Assembly (NCBI GenBank): GCA_026184435.1
Contig: CP046447.1
From: JAADFF01 sp013153035
GTDB lineage: Bacteria; Coprothermobacterota; Coprothermobacteria; Coprothermobacterales; JAADFF01
Reading direction: 5' to 3' (one strand)
Length of the DNA: 64,000 nucleotides
This document shows positions 1 through 8,592 of the stretch, piece by piece. Position 1 is the stretch's first letter. Each line of letters begins with the position of its first letter. The notes beneath the pieces are model-generated. The model saw nothing but the letters and a program-made list of their open reading frames with translations. It made no database searches and had not been told where the DNA came from. The position numbers and the translations under genes were made by a program.

Positions 1-863
1 TCTTCTTGCACACCTCCAGAATCACTCAGTACTATACGTGCTTCCGACATATGTTTCAAAAAAGACATATAGTCCATGGGCTCTGTGAGAATAACCCCAT
101 CCACATTTCCCAGTTCATCGTAGGCTATATTTTTCACTCGGGGATTAGGATGTACTGGATAAACGACCTTAAGACCAGTTTCTCTTACAATATGCTTTAC
201 TGCCTTATATATGTTCCTAAGAGGTTCTCCCCAGTTTTCGCGTCTATGTGCCGTAAGCAATATATATTCTTTAGGCTTGAGTTCTTTATGAAGAGGTATA
301 GCTTCTAATTTATTTTCCTTAACCCACATAAGCGCATCCACAACAGTATTACCGGTTGTAAAAATATCAACAACTTCAGGCTTTTCTTCATATATACGAG
401 CCTTAGCCATAGGAGTAGGTGGAAACAGAACATCGGCCATTTGGTCAACAAGCCTTCTGTTAATCTCTTCAGGGAATGGTTCAAATCGATTATCACTTCT
501 TAGACCAGCTTCAACATGCATCACGGGAATGCGCATATAGAATGCCATAAGCGCCCCCATCAGTGTTGTCGTCGTATCACCATGAACAAGCACCGTATCC
601 GGGGCAATTTCACTATATAGTCTACCTAATCCTTCCGCCAGTGCTGAAGTAAGATAGGCCAGAGTTTGTGCTTCTTTCATAATGTCAAGGCGAAAATCGG
701 CCTTTAGCCCAAATGTGGAAAGGGCCTCATCAAGAAGCTCTATGTGTTGACCTGTAGATAGTATGTAGGGCTGTAAATCTTCGGCCTCTTTAAGCTCCAA
801 ATATACAGGTGCCATCTTAATCGCTTCAGGACGAGTACCTATAACAATTAAAATTTTTTTCAT
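1..863 (-). CDS. wecB: UDP-N-acetylglucosamine 2-epimerase (non-hydrolysing), 3' end cut by window edge
   Basis: Interconverts UDP-GlcNAc and UDP-ManNAc for cell-wall or teichoic-acid-type polymers in the cytoplasm. I read the frame from the ATG at 863, preceded by a TAAGGAGG ribosome site, without a stop to the left edge, giving about 287 residues of a family of about 370. Visible family motifs are GTRPEAIKMAP at the N-terminus, HGDTTT and HVEAGLRS in the middle, TAHRRENWG, and SDSGGVQE just before the edge. It lies 4 bp after the WecA/TagO-like gene, at the far end of the long minus-strand operon. The last 80 or so residues are outside the window. Confidence 0.93.
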   Translation of the reverse strand, partial: MKKILIVIGTRPEAIKMAPVYLELKEAEDLQPYILSTGQHIELLDEALSTFGLKADFRLDIMKEAQTLAYLTSALAEGLGRLYSEIAPDTVLVHGDTTTTLMGALMAFYMRIPVMHVEAGLRSDNRFEPFPEEINRRLVDQMADVLFPPTPMAKARIYEEKPEVVDIFTTGNTVVDALMWVKENKLEAIPLHKELKPKEYILLTAHRRENWGEPLRNIYKAVKHIVRETGLKVVYPVHPNPRVKNIAYDELGNVDGVILTEPMDYMSFLKHMSEARIVLSDSGGVQE

Positions 864-867
864 AAAA

Positions 868-1812
868 CTACCTCCTTACCAGATAAATAGCAAGTATTGC
901 CATAAGTGCAGATATAGCATATGCCACCACAACTACACCTTTTTCACTCAAGCCAATCTTCAACATCATATGATGAAGGTGTGATTTATCAGGATAAAAA
1001 GGATGCTTGCCTTTCAGAATTCTTCTGATAGAACTCCATGTAAGATCGGTAATAGGAAAGATAAACAACATGATATAAACAAGAAATAAAAGCCCACCAA
1101 TAGTTTTAATGCTACCCCACAGTGTTAAAACTCCAGTATAAAATCCCAGTAACTGGGCTCCAACATCACCCATGAATGTCTTGGCTTTAGGAAAATTATA
1201 TGGCCAAAATCCTAATGTAGCACCCGCTAAAAGCAGTGACAAAATAGATACAATAACATAACCTCTCATAAGAAGAATAACGGAAAAAGCCAAAGACGAG
1301 ATAAATATAACTCCGCTGGCAAGCCCATTGAGCCCATCTATAAAGTTTACAGCATTGGTAAGTGCAACAATCCATAACAGAGAAAAAAATATACTACCCA
1401 CAGGTGAAAGCACAAAGGTACCAAATGGCTCTATATTGAGAAAATCAAAACGGATACCACCCCATAGAATAACAATAAGTGCAGAGGAAATCTGCACTAT
1501 AAGCTTTATGTACGGAGAAAGCCCCTTGTAATCATCTATAAACATAAAAATATATAAAAGTAATGCTCCAACAAACAAGGACTTTATCCGCACATCTGTT
1601 GGGAACAACACAATTGGAGCAAGAATGAGGGCAAAGAAAAAAGCCAATCCCCCGCTTCGGGGAATTGGCTCCTTATGAACTTTTCTCTCGTTAGGATAAT
1701 CTAAAACACCCAGTTTGTACCCTAAATATATCGCTATTGGCTCCGCAAACCATGTAGTAATAAACGACCATAGAAAAATTGCCAGTAGCCAAACTGCCCT
1801 ACTTTGTTCCAT
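868..1812 (-). CDS. wecA: Undecaprenyl-phosphate GlcNAc-1-phosphate transferase (WecA/TagO/MraY family)
   Basis: Polytopic membrane enzyme that moves a sugar-1-phosphate from a UDP-sugar to undecaprenyl phosphate, starting surface-polymer synthesis. The frame is open further upstream, but I start at the ATG at 1812 (MEQSRAV...), which has an AGGTGAT ribosome site and a 14-bp overlap with upp, giving 314 residues. About ten hydrophobic segments are visible. Family motifs include HKEPIPRSGG, FIDDYKGLSP, NAVNFIDGLNGLA and FMGDVGAQLLGF, then a histidine-rich DKSHLHH near the end. Position between upp and wecB is typical of Clostridia-like genomes. The exact sugar substrate is inferred from the WecB neighbour. 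Confidence 0.88.
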   Translation of the reverse strand: MEQSRAVWLLAIFLWSFITTWFAEPIAIYLGYKLGVLDYPNERKVHKEPIPRSGGLAFFFALILAPIVLFPTDVRIKSLFVGALLLYIFMFIDDYKGLSPYIKLIVQISSALIVILWGGIRFDFLNIEPFGTFVLSPVGSIFFSLLWIVALTNAVNFIDGLNGLASGVIFISSLAFSVILLMRGYVIVSILSLLLAGATLGFWPYNFPKAKTFMGDVGAQLLGFYTGVLTLWGSIKTIGGLLFLVYIMLFIFPITDLTWSSIRRILKGKHPFYPDKSHLHHMMLKIGLSEKGVVVVAYAISALMAILAIYLVRR

Positions 1813-2422
1813 AGAGTCTATCACCTGCATCACCAAGCCCAGGAACAATATATCCCTGGTCGTTAAGATATTGATCCATCGCAGCAACATAAACATCTAT
1901 ATCAGGATGAGATTTTTCAAGACGAGAAGCCCCCTCAGGAGCAGATATAATGGCAAGTACTTTAATGTTTTTGCCACCAATATCTTTAAGGTAATCCACA
2001 ACATAATCAAGAGAACCACCAGTTGCCAACATCGGATCCATCACAAAGATATTCATATCACCTATATTGCTGGGAAACTTGGCGAAATACTGTACAGGAC
2101 GCAAGGAGGCATGATCTCTATAAACACCAAAGTGGGCTACCTTAGCATTAGGTATAAGCTTTAATGCTCCCTCCACCATAGCTAGACCTGCACGAAGTAC
2201 AGGAACAAATAGGATATCCCCATCAATAAGATATCCCTTAGCTGTAGCTATAGGGGTCTCAACCTCTGTCTCCTTCAGAGGAAGTCCTCTTGTCGCCTCA
2301 TATAAAAGAAGCAGGGTAATTTCAGATACAAGCTCTCTAAACTCTTTGGCCCCCGTCTCCACATCTCTCAACATAGTAATCTTATACTTAATGAGCGGAT
2401 GATCTACAATATGCACCCCCAC
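1799..2422 (-). CDS. upp: Uracil phosphoribosyltransferase
   Basis: Salvages uracil by transferring it to PRPP to make UMP. The 207-residue length is normal for the family. The conserved VPVLRAGLAMVEG segment and the PRPP-binding FVMDPMLATGGS loop are intact, as is the C-terminal VPGLGDAGDR segment. It starts at GTG 2422 behind GGGGGAGTGAT and is separated from glyA by 6 bp. Its 3' end overlaps the start of the WecA-like gene. Confidence 0.96.
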   Translation of the reverse strand: MGVHIVDHPLIKYKITMLRDVETGAKEFRELVSEITLLLLYEATRGLPLKETEVETPIATAKGYLIDGDILFVPVLRAGLAMVEGALKLIPNAKVAHFGVYRDHASLRPVQYFAKFPSNIGDMNIFVMDPMLATGGSLDYVVDYLKDIGGKNIKVLAIISAPEGASRLEKSHPDIDVYVAAMDQYLNDQGYIVPGLGDAGDRLYGTK

Positions 2423-2428
2423 GATTTA

Positions 2429-3679
2429 TCACTCCCCCAATTCAGGATATAGTGGGAACTGACTGGTCAATTCCTTGACCTCTTCCCTAACAGATGTGAT
2501 AATCCTCTCATCGCCACCTGACTTCAGAACTCTAACAATGAGCTCGGCAATCTTTTTCATTTCATCTGCTCCCATACCCCTTGTTGTTAAAGCTGGTGTA
2601 CCTATACGAATACCAGAAGTTACTTTGGGTGGCTGTGGATCAAAGGGTATGGCATTTTTATTAACAGTAATGCCAGCTTCCTCGAGCATATTTTCGGCGT
2701 CTTTTCCTGTTACACCAATAGGTCTAAGGTCGACAAGCATTAGATGATTATCTGTACCACCAGAAACAATTCTTAGTCCATGTTTCACCAACTCATCAGC
2801 AAGCACCTTGGCATTTTCTACTATCTGCTTGGCATATTGCTTGAACTCTTCTGTTGCAGCCTCCTTTAGGGCAATAGCCTTGGCGGCAATAACATGCTCC
2901 AGTGGACCACCCTGAAGACCCGGAAATACGGCCTTGTCTATCTTCTTAGCCAGTTTCTTTGTGGTAAGAATCATACCACTACGTGGTCCCCTTAAGGTTT
3001 TATGAGTGGTAGTGGTTACAACATGAGCATAAGGCACTGGAGATGGATGCACACCTGCAGCAACAAGCCCAGCTATATGAGCCATGTCTACCATCAGATA
3101 TGCTCCCACCTCATCGGCTATTTCTCTAAACTTGGCAAAGTCTATAAACCTTGGATAAGAGCTAGCACCGGCGATAATGAGCTTAGGTTTAACCTCCAAG
3201 GCTATTTCTCTAACTTTATCGTAATTGATGGTCTCTGTATCAGGATCAACACCATAGTGGTAAACATCAAACCATTTACCAGTTAAAGACACCTTGGCAC
3301 CATGGGTAAGGTGTCCACCGTGAGCAAGGTCCATAGACAAGATCTTATCACCAGGCTTTAAAAGTGCCAGATATACAGCTTGATTAGCCTGACTACCAGA
3401 ATGAGGTTGCACATTAGCATGATCAGCACCAAACAATTTCTTAGCACGCTCCCTGGCAATATCCTCAACAATGTCTACATATTTGCATCCGCCATAGTAG
3501 CGAGCACCAGGATAGCCCTCAGCATATTTGTTATTCAAAACAGTAGACATAGCCTCTAAAACTGCCAAGGATGGAAAGTTTTCCGATGCAATCAGCTCAA
3601 GTGTTGTACGCTCTCTTTCCAGCTCCCCCCTAATGGCCTCCCATACCTCAGGATCTGTTTTTTTCACAAATTCCCACAC
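2429..3679 (-). CDS. glyA: Serine hydroxymethyltransferase
   Basis: PLP enzyme converting serine and tetrahydrofolate to glycine and 5,10-methylene-THF, the main entry of one-carbon units. At 416 residues it has standard length. The N-terminal ELIASENFPS motif, GYPGARYYGG, and the PLP-lysine segment VTTTTHKTLRGPRSG are complete. It is read from GTG 3679 behind a GGGGGAGG ribosome site. Position between rpiB and upp is common in Firmicutes-type genomes. The folate-consuming trmFO lies in the same operon. Confidence 0.97.
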   Translation of the reverse strand: MWEFVKKTDPEVWEAIRGELERERTTLELIASENFPSLAVLEAMSTVLNNKYAEGYPGARYYGGCKYVDIVEDIARERAKKLFGADHANVQPHSGSQANQAVYLALLKPGDKILSMDLAHGGHLTHGAKVSLTGKWFDVYHYGVDPDTETINYDKVREIALEVKPKLIIAGASSYPRFIDFAKFREIADEVGAYLMVDMAHIAGLVAAGVHPSPVPYAHVVTTTTHKTLRGPRSGMILTTKKLAKKIDKAVFPGLQGGPLEHVIAAKAIALKEAATEEFKQYAKQIVENAKVLADELVKHGLRIVSGGTDNHLMLVDLRPIGVTGKDAENMLEEAGITVNKNAIPFDPQPPKVTSGIRIGTPALTTRGMGADEMKKIAELIVRVLKSGGDERIITSVREEVKELTSQFPLYPELGE

Positions 3680-3714
3680 AATATCAGTCCTCCCCCTCTT
3701 GAAATTTCAGATTA

Positions 3715-4191
3715 TTATTTCTTGCAAAATTCTTCTTCAATATGCTCTATCTTTCTCAGTCTTCTTTCATGTCTTCCACCCTCATACTGAGTAAGCAAGA
3801 AGGTCTTTACGATTTCAAATGACAACTCTTTACCTATCAGTCTCCCGCCCATACACAAAACATTGGCGTTATTGTGGGCACGAGCAAGTTTGGCAGCAAT
3901 GATATCATTGGAAAGGGCAGCTCTAATACCCGGCACCTTATTTGCAGCAATACTCATGCCGATACCCGTTCCACATATGAGAATACCAAAAGAATCTTTA
4001 TCTTCCAGTACTTTGGTTGCTACCTCTTTTGCATAATCTGGATAATCACAAGACTCCTTAGAATGTGTTCCTACATCTATAACATCAAACCCCTGTTCCA
4101 CCAAAAACTCTCTAACAGCCATCTTCAGATCGTAACCAGCATGGTCAGAACCAATATAAATCTTGTGGGTTTTTGCAAGCTCACTCAACAT
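3715..4191 (-). CDS. rpiB: Ribose-5-phosphate isomerase B
   Basis: Interconverts ribose-5-phosphate and ribulose-5-phosphate in the non-oxidative pentose phosphate pathway. The 158-residue protein has the family SDHAGYDLK start, the catalytic-cysteine loop ILICGTGIGMSIAANK and the NANVLCMGGR segment. The ATG at 4191 has a GGGAGGTG ribosome site. A transaldolase at 51407-52066 belongs to the same pathway. Confidence 0.95.
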   Translation of the reverse strand: MLSELAKTHKIYIGSDHAGYDLKMAVREFLVEQGFDVIDVGTHSKESCDYPDYAKEVATKVLEDKDSFGILICGTGIGMSIAANKVPGIRAALSNDIIAAKLARAHNNANVLCMGGRLIGKELSFEIVKTFLLTQYEGGRHERRLRKIEHIEEEFCKK

Positions 4192-4232
4192 AAAACAGCA
4201 CCTCCCTAAAGTTTTTTCATTTTTATTTTACT

Positions 4233-5027
4233 CTACTTTTCCACTTTAATGTCCAGTAGTGAAACATCCCAAGGACACTGACATGTCTTCTCTTCCGGGA
4301 AACCCTTTATAGTTTCAAGTATAATTTTGCCAACCACTGGAGTAATCTTTGACATCATCTCTAAAACTTCGTCATGGGTAAGTACATCAGGCGATATTCC
4401 TGCAGCAAAATTAGTTACAATAGAAATACTGGCATAACACATACCAGCCTCTCTAGCAAGAACAACTTCAGGTACAGATGTCATACCTACAAGATCGCCT
4501 CCAAGCATACGATATGCCTTTATCTCTGCAGATGTTTCAAAACGCGGACCTTCTGTGGTAACATATGTACCACCATTGTAAATATCCTTAAAGCCAATTT
4601 CATCGGCAGCCTTCATAATTTCGCTACGAATCTGAGGACAATATGGAACAGTCATATCTGTATGAGCAACCTTACCTGGCTCATCGTAAAAAGTAGAAGG
4701 CCTTGCCTTGGTAAAATCAAGAAACTGGTCAGGAAGAACAAGATATCCTGGAGGAAAATCGGTATTAAGACTACCACATGCGTTGGTAGCTATAATACGC
4801 TTAACTCCTAAAGATGCGAGAGCCCAAATATTCCCCCTATAGTTGACCCTATGAGGTGGCAAGGAGTGGTTTTTACCATGGCGAGGCATAAAGAACACTT
4901 CTCTACCGTCAATCTCTGAAGCCCCTACTTCTACCTCCCCATATGGAGTAACAACAGTAATCCATTCAATATCTACCCCTTCAAGGGTATAAATACCACT
5001 ACCTCCAATAACACCAAATTTTGTCAT
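4233..5027 (-). CDS. mtnP: S-methyl-5'-thioadenosine phosphorylase
   Basis: Splits methylthioadenosine with phosphate into adenine and methylthioribose-1-phosphate. I place the start at ATG 5027 behind GGAGGTGAG rather than at the TTG 15 bp upstream, giving 264 residues. Motifs seen are GVIGGSGIY at the N-terminus, MPRHGKNHSLPPHRVNYRGN, the TEGPRFET substrate loop and GMTSVPEVVLAREAGMCYA. It follows the MTA/SAH deaminase by one base, so two alternative MTA-consuming enzymes are co-transcribed. MtnP and purine nucleoside phosphorylase are related; the GMTSVPEV motif favours MtnP. Confidence 0.92.
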   Translation of the reverse strand: MTKFGVIGGSGIYTLEGVDIEWITVVTPYGEVEVGASEIDGREVFFMPRHGKNHSLPPHRVNYRGNIWALASLGVKRIIATNACGSLNTDFPPGYLVLPDQFLDFTKARPSTFYDEPGKVAHTDMTVPYCPQIRSEIMKAADEIGFKDIYNGGTYVTTEGPRFETSAEIKAYRMLGGDLVGMTSVPEVVLAREAGMCYASISIVTNFAAGISPDVLTHDEVLEMMSKITPVVGKIILETIKGFPEEKTCQCPWDVSLLDIKVEK

Positions 5028-5028
5028 C

Positions 5029-6318
5029 TCACTCACCTCCAAATATTCTCTTTACACTAGCCTTAAATCCTTCAAGATATGGTATGTCAGTCATTAAATG
5101 TCCCTCTCTGTATACCTCTTTACCGGATACCCACACTCTTTTCACAGAGGATTTTGACTGTACTGAATAGATAAGGTGGGCATACATACCCTCCTCTGTA
5201 TCCCAGAAAGGTAACCACTCAACATTGTCTACACTCCAAACAACAAGGTCAGCCTTATTGCCTTCGGCTAGCACACCAATATCGTCACGCTTAACAGCTT
5301 TAGCACCATATTTAGTGAGCATATAAAAGAGCTCTTTAGACGGAAGAGCCTCGGGATCCTCCGCTTTGTATTTTCCTAGCATACCTGCTGTACGAATCTC
5401 CTCAATAAGGTCAAGATTGTTATTGCTTGCTGCACCATCTGTACCAATAGACACCGTCATACCAGCTTGGAGATATTTCCAAATGGGAGCAATACCAGAA
5501 ACAAGTTTTAGGTTGCTCTGAGGATTATGGGCGAGTGCAAAGTTTGCATTAGCAAGTATTTCTAATTCATCATCTGATATCCATACACCATGAGCAGCAA
5601 TAACATGGATATCGCTAAACAGACCTTTATCATAGTATTTCTTAATAAAATCCTTCCCATGCTTCGCTTCAATAGCCCCACGCTCCCATGGTGCCTCAAG
5701 TAGATGTATATGAACAAAAGCACCAGTTTCTTTAGCTTTCTCTATTACATACTCAACAACATCTGGACCACATGTATAAAAACCGTGCAAACTAAGATGA
5801 ATCTCAACATAATCACTTCTCAGAGCACTACGAAGGGCAACAATTTGGTCTACTCTATCTTTCCATCCTTCTTTTTCAATAATCCCCGGGGTAATAAATG
5901 CCCTGATACCAACATCATGAACAGCATCAATGGTAGCCTGTTCAAAGAAATACATATCTACAAATGCCGTTGTTCCCGTGGAGAGCATCTCTTTAATACC
6001 AACAATAGAGCCGTAGTACACATCTTCGTCAGTCAGTTTTGCCTCATAGGGCCATATCTTTTCATTGAGCCATTTACCTAGCTCCATGTCCTCACCCCAA
6101 CCCCTAAACAACGTCATAGCAAGGTGAGTATGGGTATTAATAAAACCCGGAGTAATAAGATAACCATAGAGATACTGTATCCTATCAACAAACTCGTGTT
6201 CCTTTCTATCACCTATATATACAATACTGTTATCTTCCATGAGAATATCGGCATCCTTAATAAAGGGTTTGTTCTCATCGGCAGTTAGCACATAAGCCCC
6301 TCTTAGTAATGTTCTCAC
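5029..6318 (-). CDS. mtaD: 5-methylthioadenosine/S-adenosylhomocysteine deaminase
   Basis: Amidohydrolase that deaminates methylthioadenosine and S-adenosylhomocysteine to the inosine derivatives. The 429 residues show the metal-binding TPGFINTHTHLAMT, then the HIHLLEAPWE and AAHGVWIS histidine motifs, and the SIGTDGAASNNNLDL aspartate motif, in the family's usual order. It starts at GTG 6318, overlapping the trmFO stop by one base. Related 8-oxoguanine or cytosine deaminases differ in the region after the first HxH. The mtnP neighbour supports the assignment. Confidence 0.9.
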   Translation of the reverse strand: MRTLLRGAYVLTADENKPFIKDADILMEDNSIVYIGDRKEHEFVDRIQYLYGYLITPGFINTHTHLAMTLFRGWGEDMELGKWLNEKIWPYEAKLTDEDVYYGSIVGIKEMLSTGTTAFVDMYFFEQATIDAVHDVGIRAFITPGIIEKEGWKDRVDQIVALRSALRSDYVEIHLSLHGFYTCGPDVVEYVIEKAKETGAFVHIHLLEAPWERGAIEAKHGKDFIKKYYDKGLFSDIHVIAAHGVWISDDELEILANANFALAHNPQSNLKLVSGIAPIWKYLQAGMTVSIGTDGAASNNNLDLIEEIRTAGMLGKYKAEDPEALPSKELFYMLTKYGAKAVKRDDIGVLAEGNKADLVVWSVDNVEWLPFWDTEEGMYAHLIYSVQSKSSVKRVWVSGKEVYREGHLMTDIPYLEGFKASVKRIFGGE

Positions 6319-7652
6319 TATTTGCTCACCTCCATTTTCATTTTTTCTATCTGCTGCCTATATTGAAGCCACGCATCAATAGCCCTCTTTACTTGCCACT
6401 GCCGCCTTTGCTTTTTCTTCATCTTCTTATCGGGAAGAGGGAGAAGTCCAAAATTTGATCCCATCGGTTGGAATTCACGAACCGTTTCATCATGAAGATA
6501 CCTCTGTATACCTCCCCACATAGAAAACTTGGGCAACTCAGGCAACTTTATACCATGCATATCAAAAAAGATACTCAGAGCAGACCAGAAACCTCCCATA
6601 ATAGCCTCAAGATAACCTTCTGTTCCCGATAGCTGACCGGCAACATACACCTTAGGACAACATCTTAGCGACATAGAATCCCCCAAGACTTTAGGGGCAT
6701 TAATGAATGTATTTCGGTGAATTTGACCAAGACGGGCAAACTCTGCATGCCTCAAGGCTGGTATCTTTCTAAAAATTTTCACCTGATCTGTGTGTGAAAT
6801 ACCTGTTTGAAAACCCACCATATTAAGCAAAGTACCTTCTTTGTTTTCTTTGCGAAGCTGAATGACGGCAAATGGACGCTTGCCTGTGCGTGGGTCAACA
6901 AGTCCTACCGGTCTCATAGGTCCATAAGCGAGTGCTAATTTACCTCTCCTAGCTATCTCCTCAATAGGAAGACATCTGTCAAAGAATTTTTCTATTTCTT
7001 CAAAGTCATGATGGACATATTTTCGAGCAGCAAGTATATCTTCAACAAACTGATAATACTCTTCTTCTGTCAGTGGAATGTTGAGATAATCTCCACCATC
7101 TGAATCATCATATCTGTTAGCCCAAAATGCATATTCCATATCTATGGTATCTGCTACAACAGTTGGCGATATGGCATCATAAAAGTGCAAAAAATCTGTA
7201 CCTAACAAAGATGACAGATAATTTGACAGGTTATCTGAAAGCAGTGGACCAGCAGCAACAATAGTATAACGATCTGTATCAAAAGAAGATACCTCTTGTC
7301 TAACAATCTCAATCATAGGATGCTCCTGTATAGCCTTGCCGACAAGGTCAGAAAAGATTTGTCTATCAACAGCCAATGCTCCTCCAGCCGGCACACTGGC
7401 ACTCAGGGCCAGTCGTGGCAAAGAGGCACCAGCTGTAAGAGCTTCCCACAAAAGTAAACCCTTAGGTTTATCTACTCTTCTGCTCCCCAGGGAATTAGAA
7501 CATACAAGCTCCGCAGGTTTATCAGTCCTGTGAGCTGGTGTCATCTTCCAGGGCCTCATCTCATACAACTTCACAGATACCCCTAATGATGCCAATGTTA
7601 GCGCCGCCTCAGAACCTGCCAGTCCTGCACCTATGACAATAACACTATTCAA
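6318..7652 (-). CDS. trmFO: Folate-dependent tRNA (uracil-5-)-methyltransferase TrmFO
   Basis: FAD enzyme that makes m5U54 in the tRNA T-loop using methylene-THF. The 444 residues show the FAD-binding VIVIGAGLAGSEAA, CSNSLGS, the FQTGISHTDQVKIFRKIPAL region and AGQLSGTEGYLEA near the C-terminus. The start is a TTG at 7652 overlapping the dprA stop by 8 bp with only a weak GTGGTGAT upstream, so translation is probably coupled. In many Firmicutes topA lies between dprA and trmFO; here they abut. Confidence 0.95.
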   Translation of the reverse strand: MNSVIVIGAGLAGSEAALTLASLGVSVKLYEMRPWKMTPAHRTDKPAELVCSNSLGSRRVDKPKGLLLWEALTAGASLPRLALSASVPAGGALAVDRQIFSDLVGKAIQEHPMIEIVRQEVSSFDTDRYTIVAAGPLLSDNLSNYLSSLLGTDFLHFYDAISPTVVADTIDMEYAFWANRYDDSDGGDYLNIPLTEEEYYQFVEDILAARKYVHHDFEEIEKFFDRCLPIEEIARRGKLALAYGPMRPVGLVDPRTGKRPFAVIQLRKENKEGTLLNMVGFQTGISHTDQVKIFRKIPALRHAEFARLGQIHRNTFINAPKVLGDSMSLRCCPKVYVAGQLSGTEGYLEAIMGGFWSALSIFFDMHGIKLPELPKFSMWGGIQRYLHDETVREFQPMGSNFGLLPLPDKKMKKKQRRQWQVKRAIDAWLQYRQQIEKMKMEVSK

Positions 7653-8592
7653 TAAGTATCACCACACTTCCCTCCATCTTTACAATCTGTTTCATTTCCA
7701 GATATGCAATATCCTTCATCAAACTACCTGTACTATCATAATACCCTCTGAGAACCGATATATTCATAATTCCACCATGCTCTCTCAGTATATCTACAAG
7801 ACCATGCTTATCATTAGTATATGCAACAACATTAATCATAGACAACACATCTTCTGGTTTGGTAATAATCATTGCACCATCGGCAATAAGGGCATTTGTA
7901 CCTCTTGATGTTATGCGAAATATATCACCGGGCACTGCAGCAACGGGTACCCCCAGTTCCATAGCAAATTCTGCAGTATGAATGGAACCTCCACGTTCTG
8001 GAGATTCAACAACAATAACAAGAGAAGAAAGCGCCGCAATAATCCTGTTACGGGCAACATAAGACCACTTAGTACCACGCACCTCACCAGGATACTCAGA
8101 AATAAGTAAGCCCTTTTCAGCTATAGTATCTTGAATGACTTTGTTTTTATACGGATAGTAGATATCTAACCCATTACCCAAAACAGCAATAGCTAAACCT
8201 CTATCCGCAGCATAGCGCTGCGATGCTACATCAATACCACGAGCAAGTCCCGACACAACGGGAACACCAGCATTTACCAGTGTATACCCCAACTTTTCTG
8301 CTACAGACATACCATAAGATGTAGCCTTTCTTGTCCCAACAATGGCAACTTTGGGCATTTTGTTCAGGAGCAAAATATTTCCCTCATAAAAGAGAACAAC
8401 AGGAGGCTTATTTAAATGCCTTAAGCTATCTGGATATATACTATCCGCTATAGTGATAGCACCATGGCAACCATCGCAAACACTTTCGTGCTTTTTGCCC
8501 GATTCCATCTGCCATATATGGTAAGTTGTGGCAAGATCTTTATAAGAAGCTCCCTCTTGGGCAAGCATTATAAGTTTTTCTCGTATATTCAC
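7645..8592 (-). CDS. dprA: DNA processing protein DprA/Smf
   Basis: Loads RecA onto incoming single-stranded DNA in natural transformation. The start is the GTG at 8592 in a GTGA overlap with comM behind GGTGAGG, giving 315 residues. The Rossmann core is clear: PKVAIVGTRKATSYG, VSGLARGIDVASQ, AVLGNGLDIYYP, ISEYPG, RNRIIAALS and ERGGSIHTAEFA. A short winged-helix-like segment follows at the C-terminus. The N-terminus before the core is unusual, with a CDGC pair near residue 40 (possible metal site, inference). Adjacent comM and yraN and a comF elsewhere suggest at least partial competence machinery. Confidence 0.94.
   Translation of the reverse strand: MNIREKLIMLAQEGASYKDLATTYHIWQMESGKKHESVCDGCHGAITIADSIYPDSLRHLNKPPVVLFYEGNILLLNKMPKVAIVGTRKATSYGMSVAEKLGYTLVNAGVPVVSGLARGIDVASQRYAADRGLAIAVLGNGLDIYYPYKNKVIQDTIAEKGLLISEYPGEVRGTKWSYVARNRIIAALSSLVIVVESPERGGSIHTAEFAMELGVPVAAVPGDIFRITSRGTNALIADGAMIITKPEDVLSMINVVAYTNDKHGLVDILREHGGIMNISVLRGYYDSTGSLMKDIAYLEMKQIVKMEGSVVILIE

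Noticed and set aside
1643..1669. 12-bp hairpin inside wecA
   Set aside because: It has one mismatch and encodes the conserved PIPRSGGLA segment, so coding constraint explains it.
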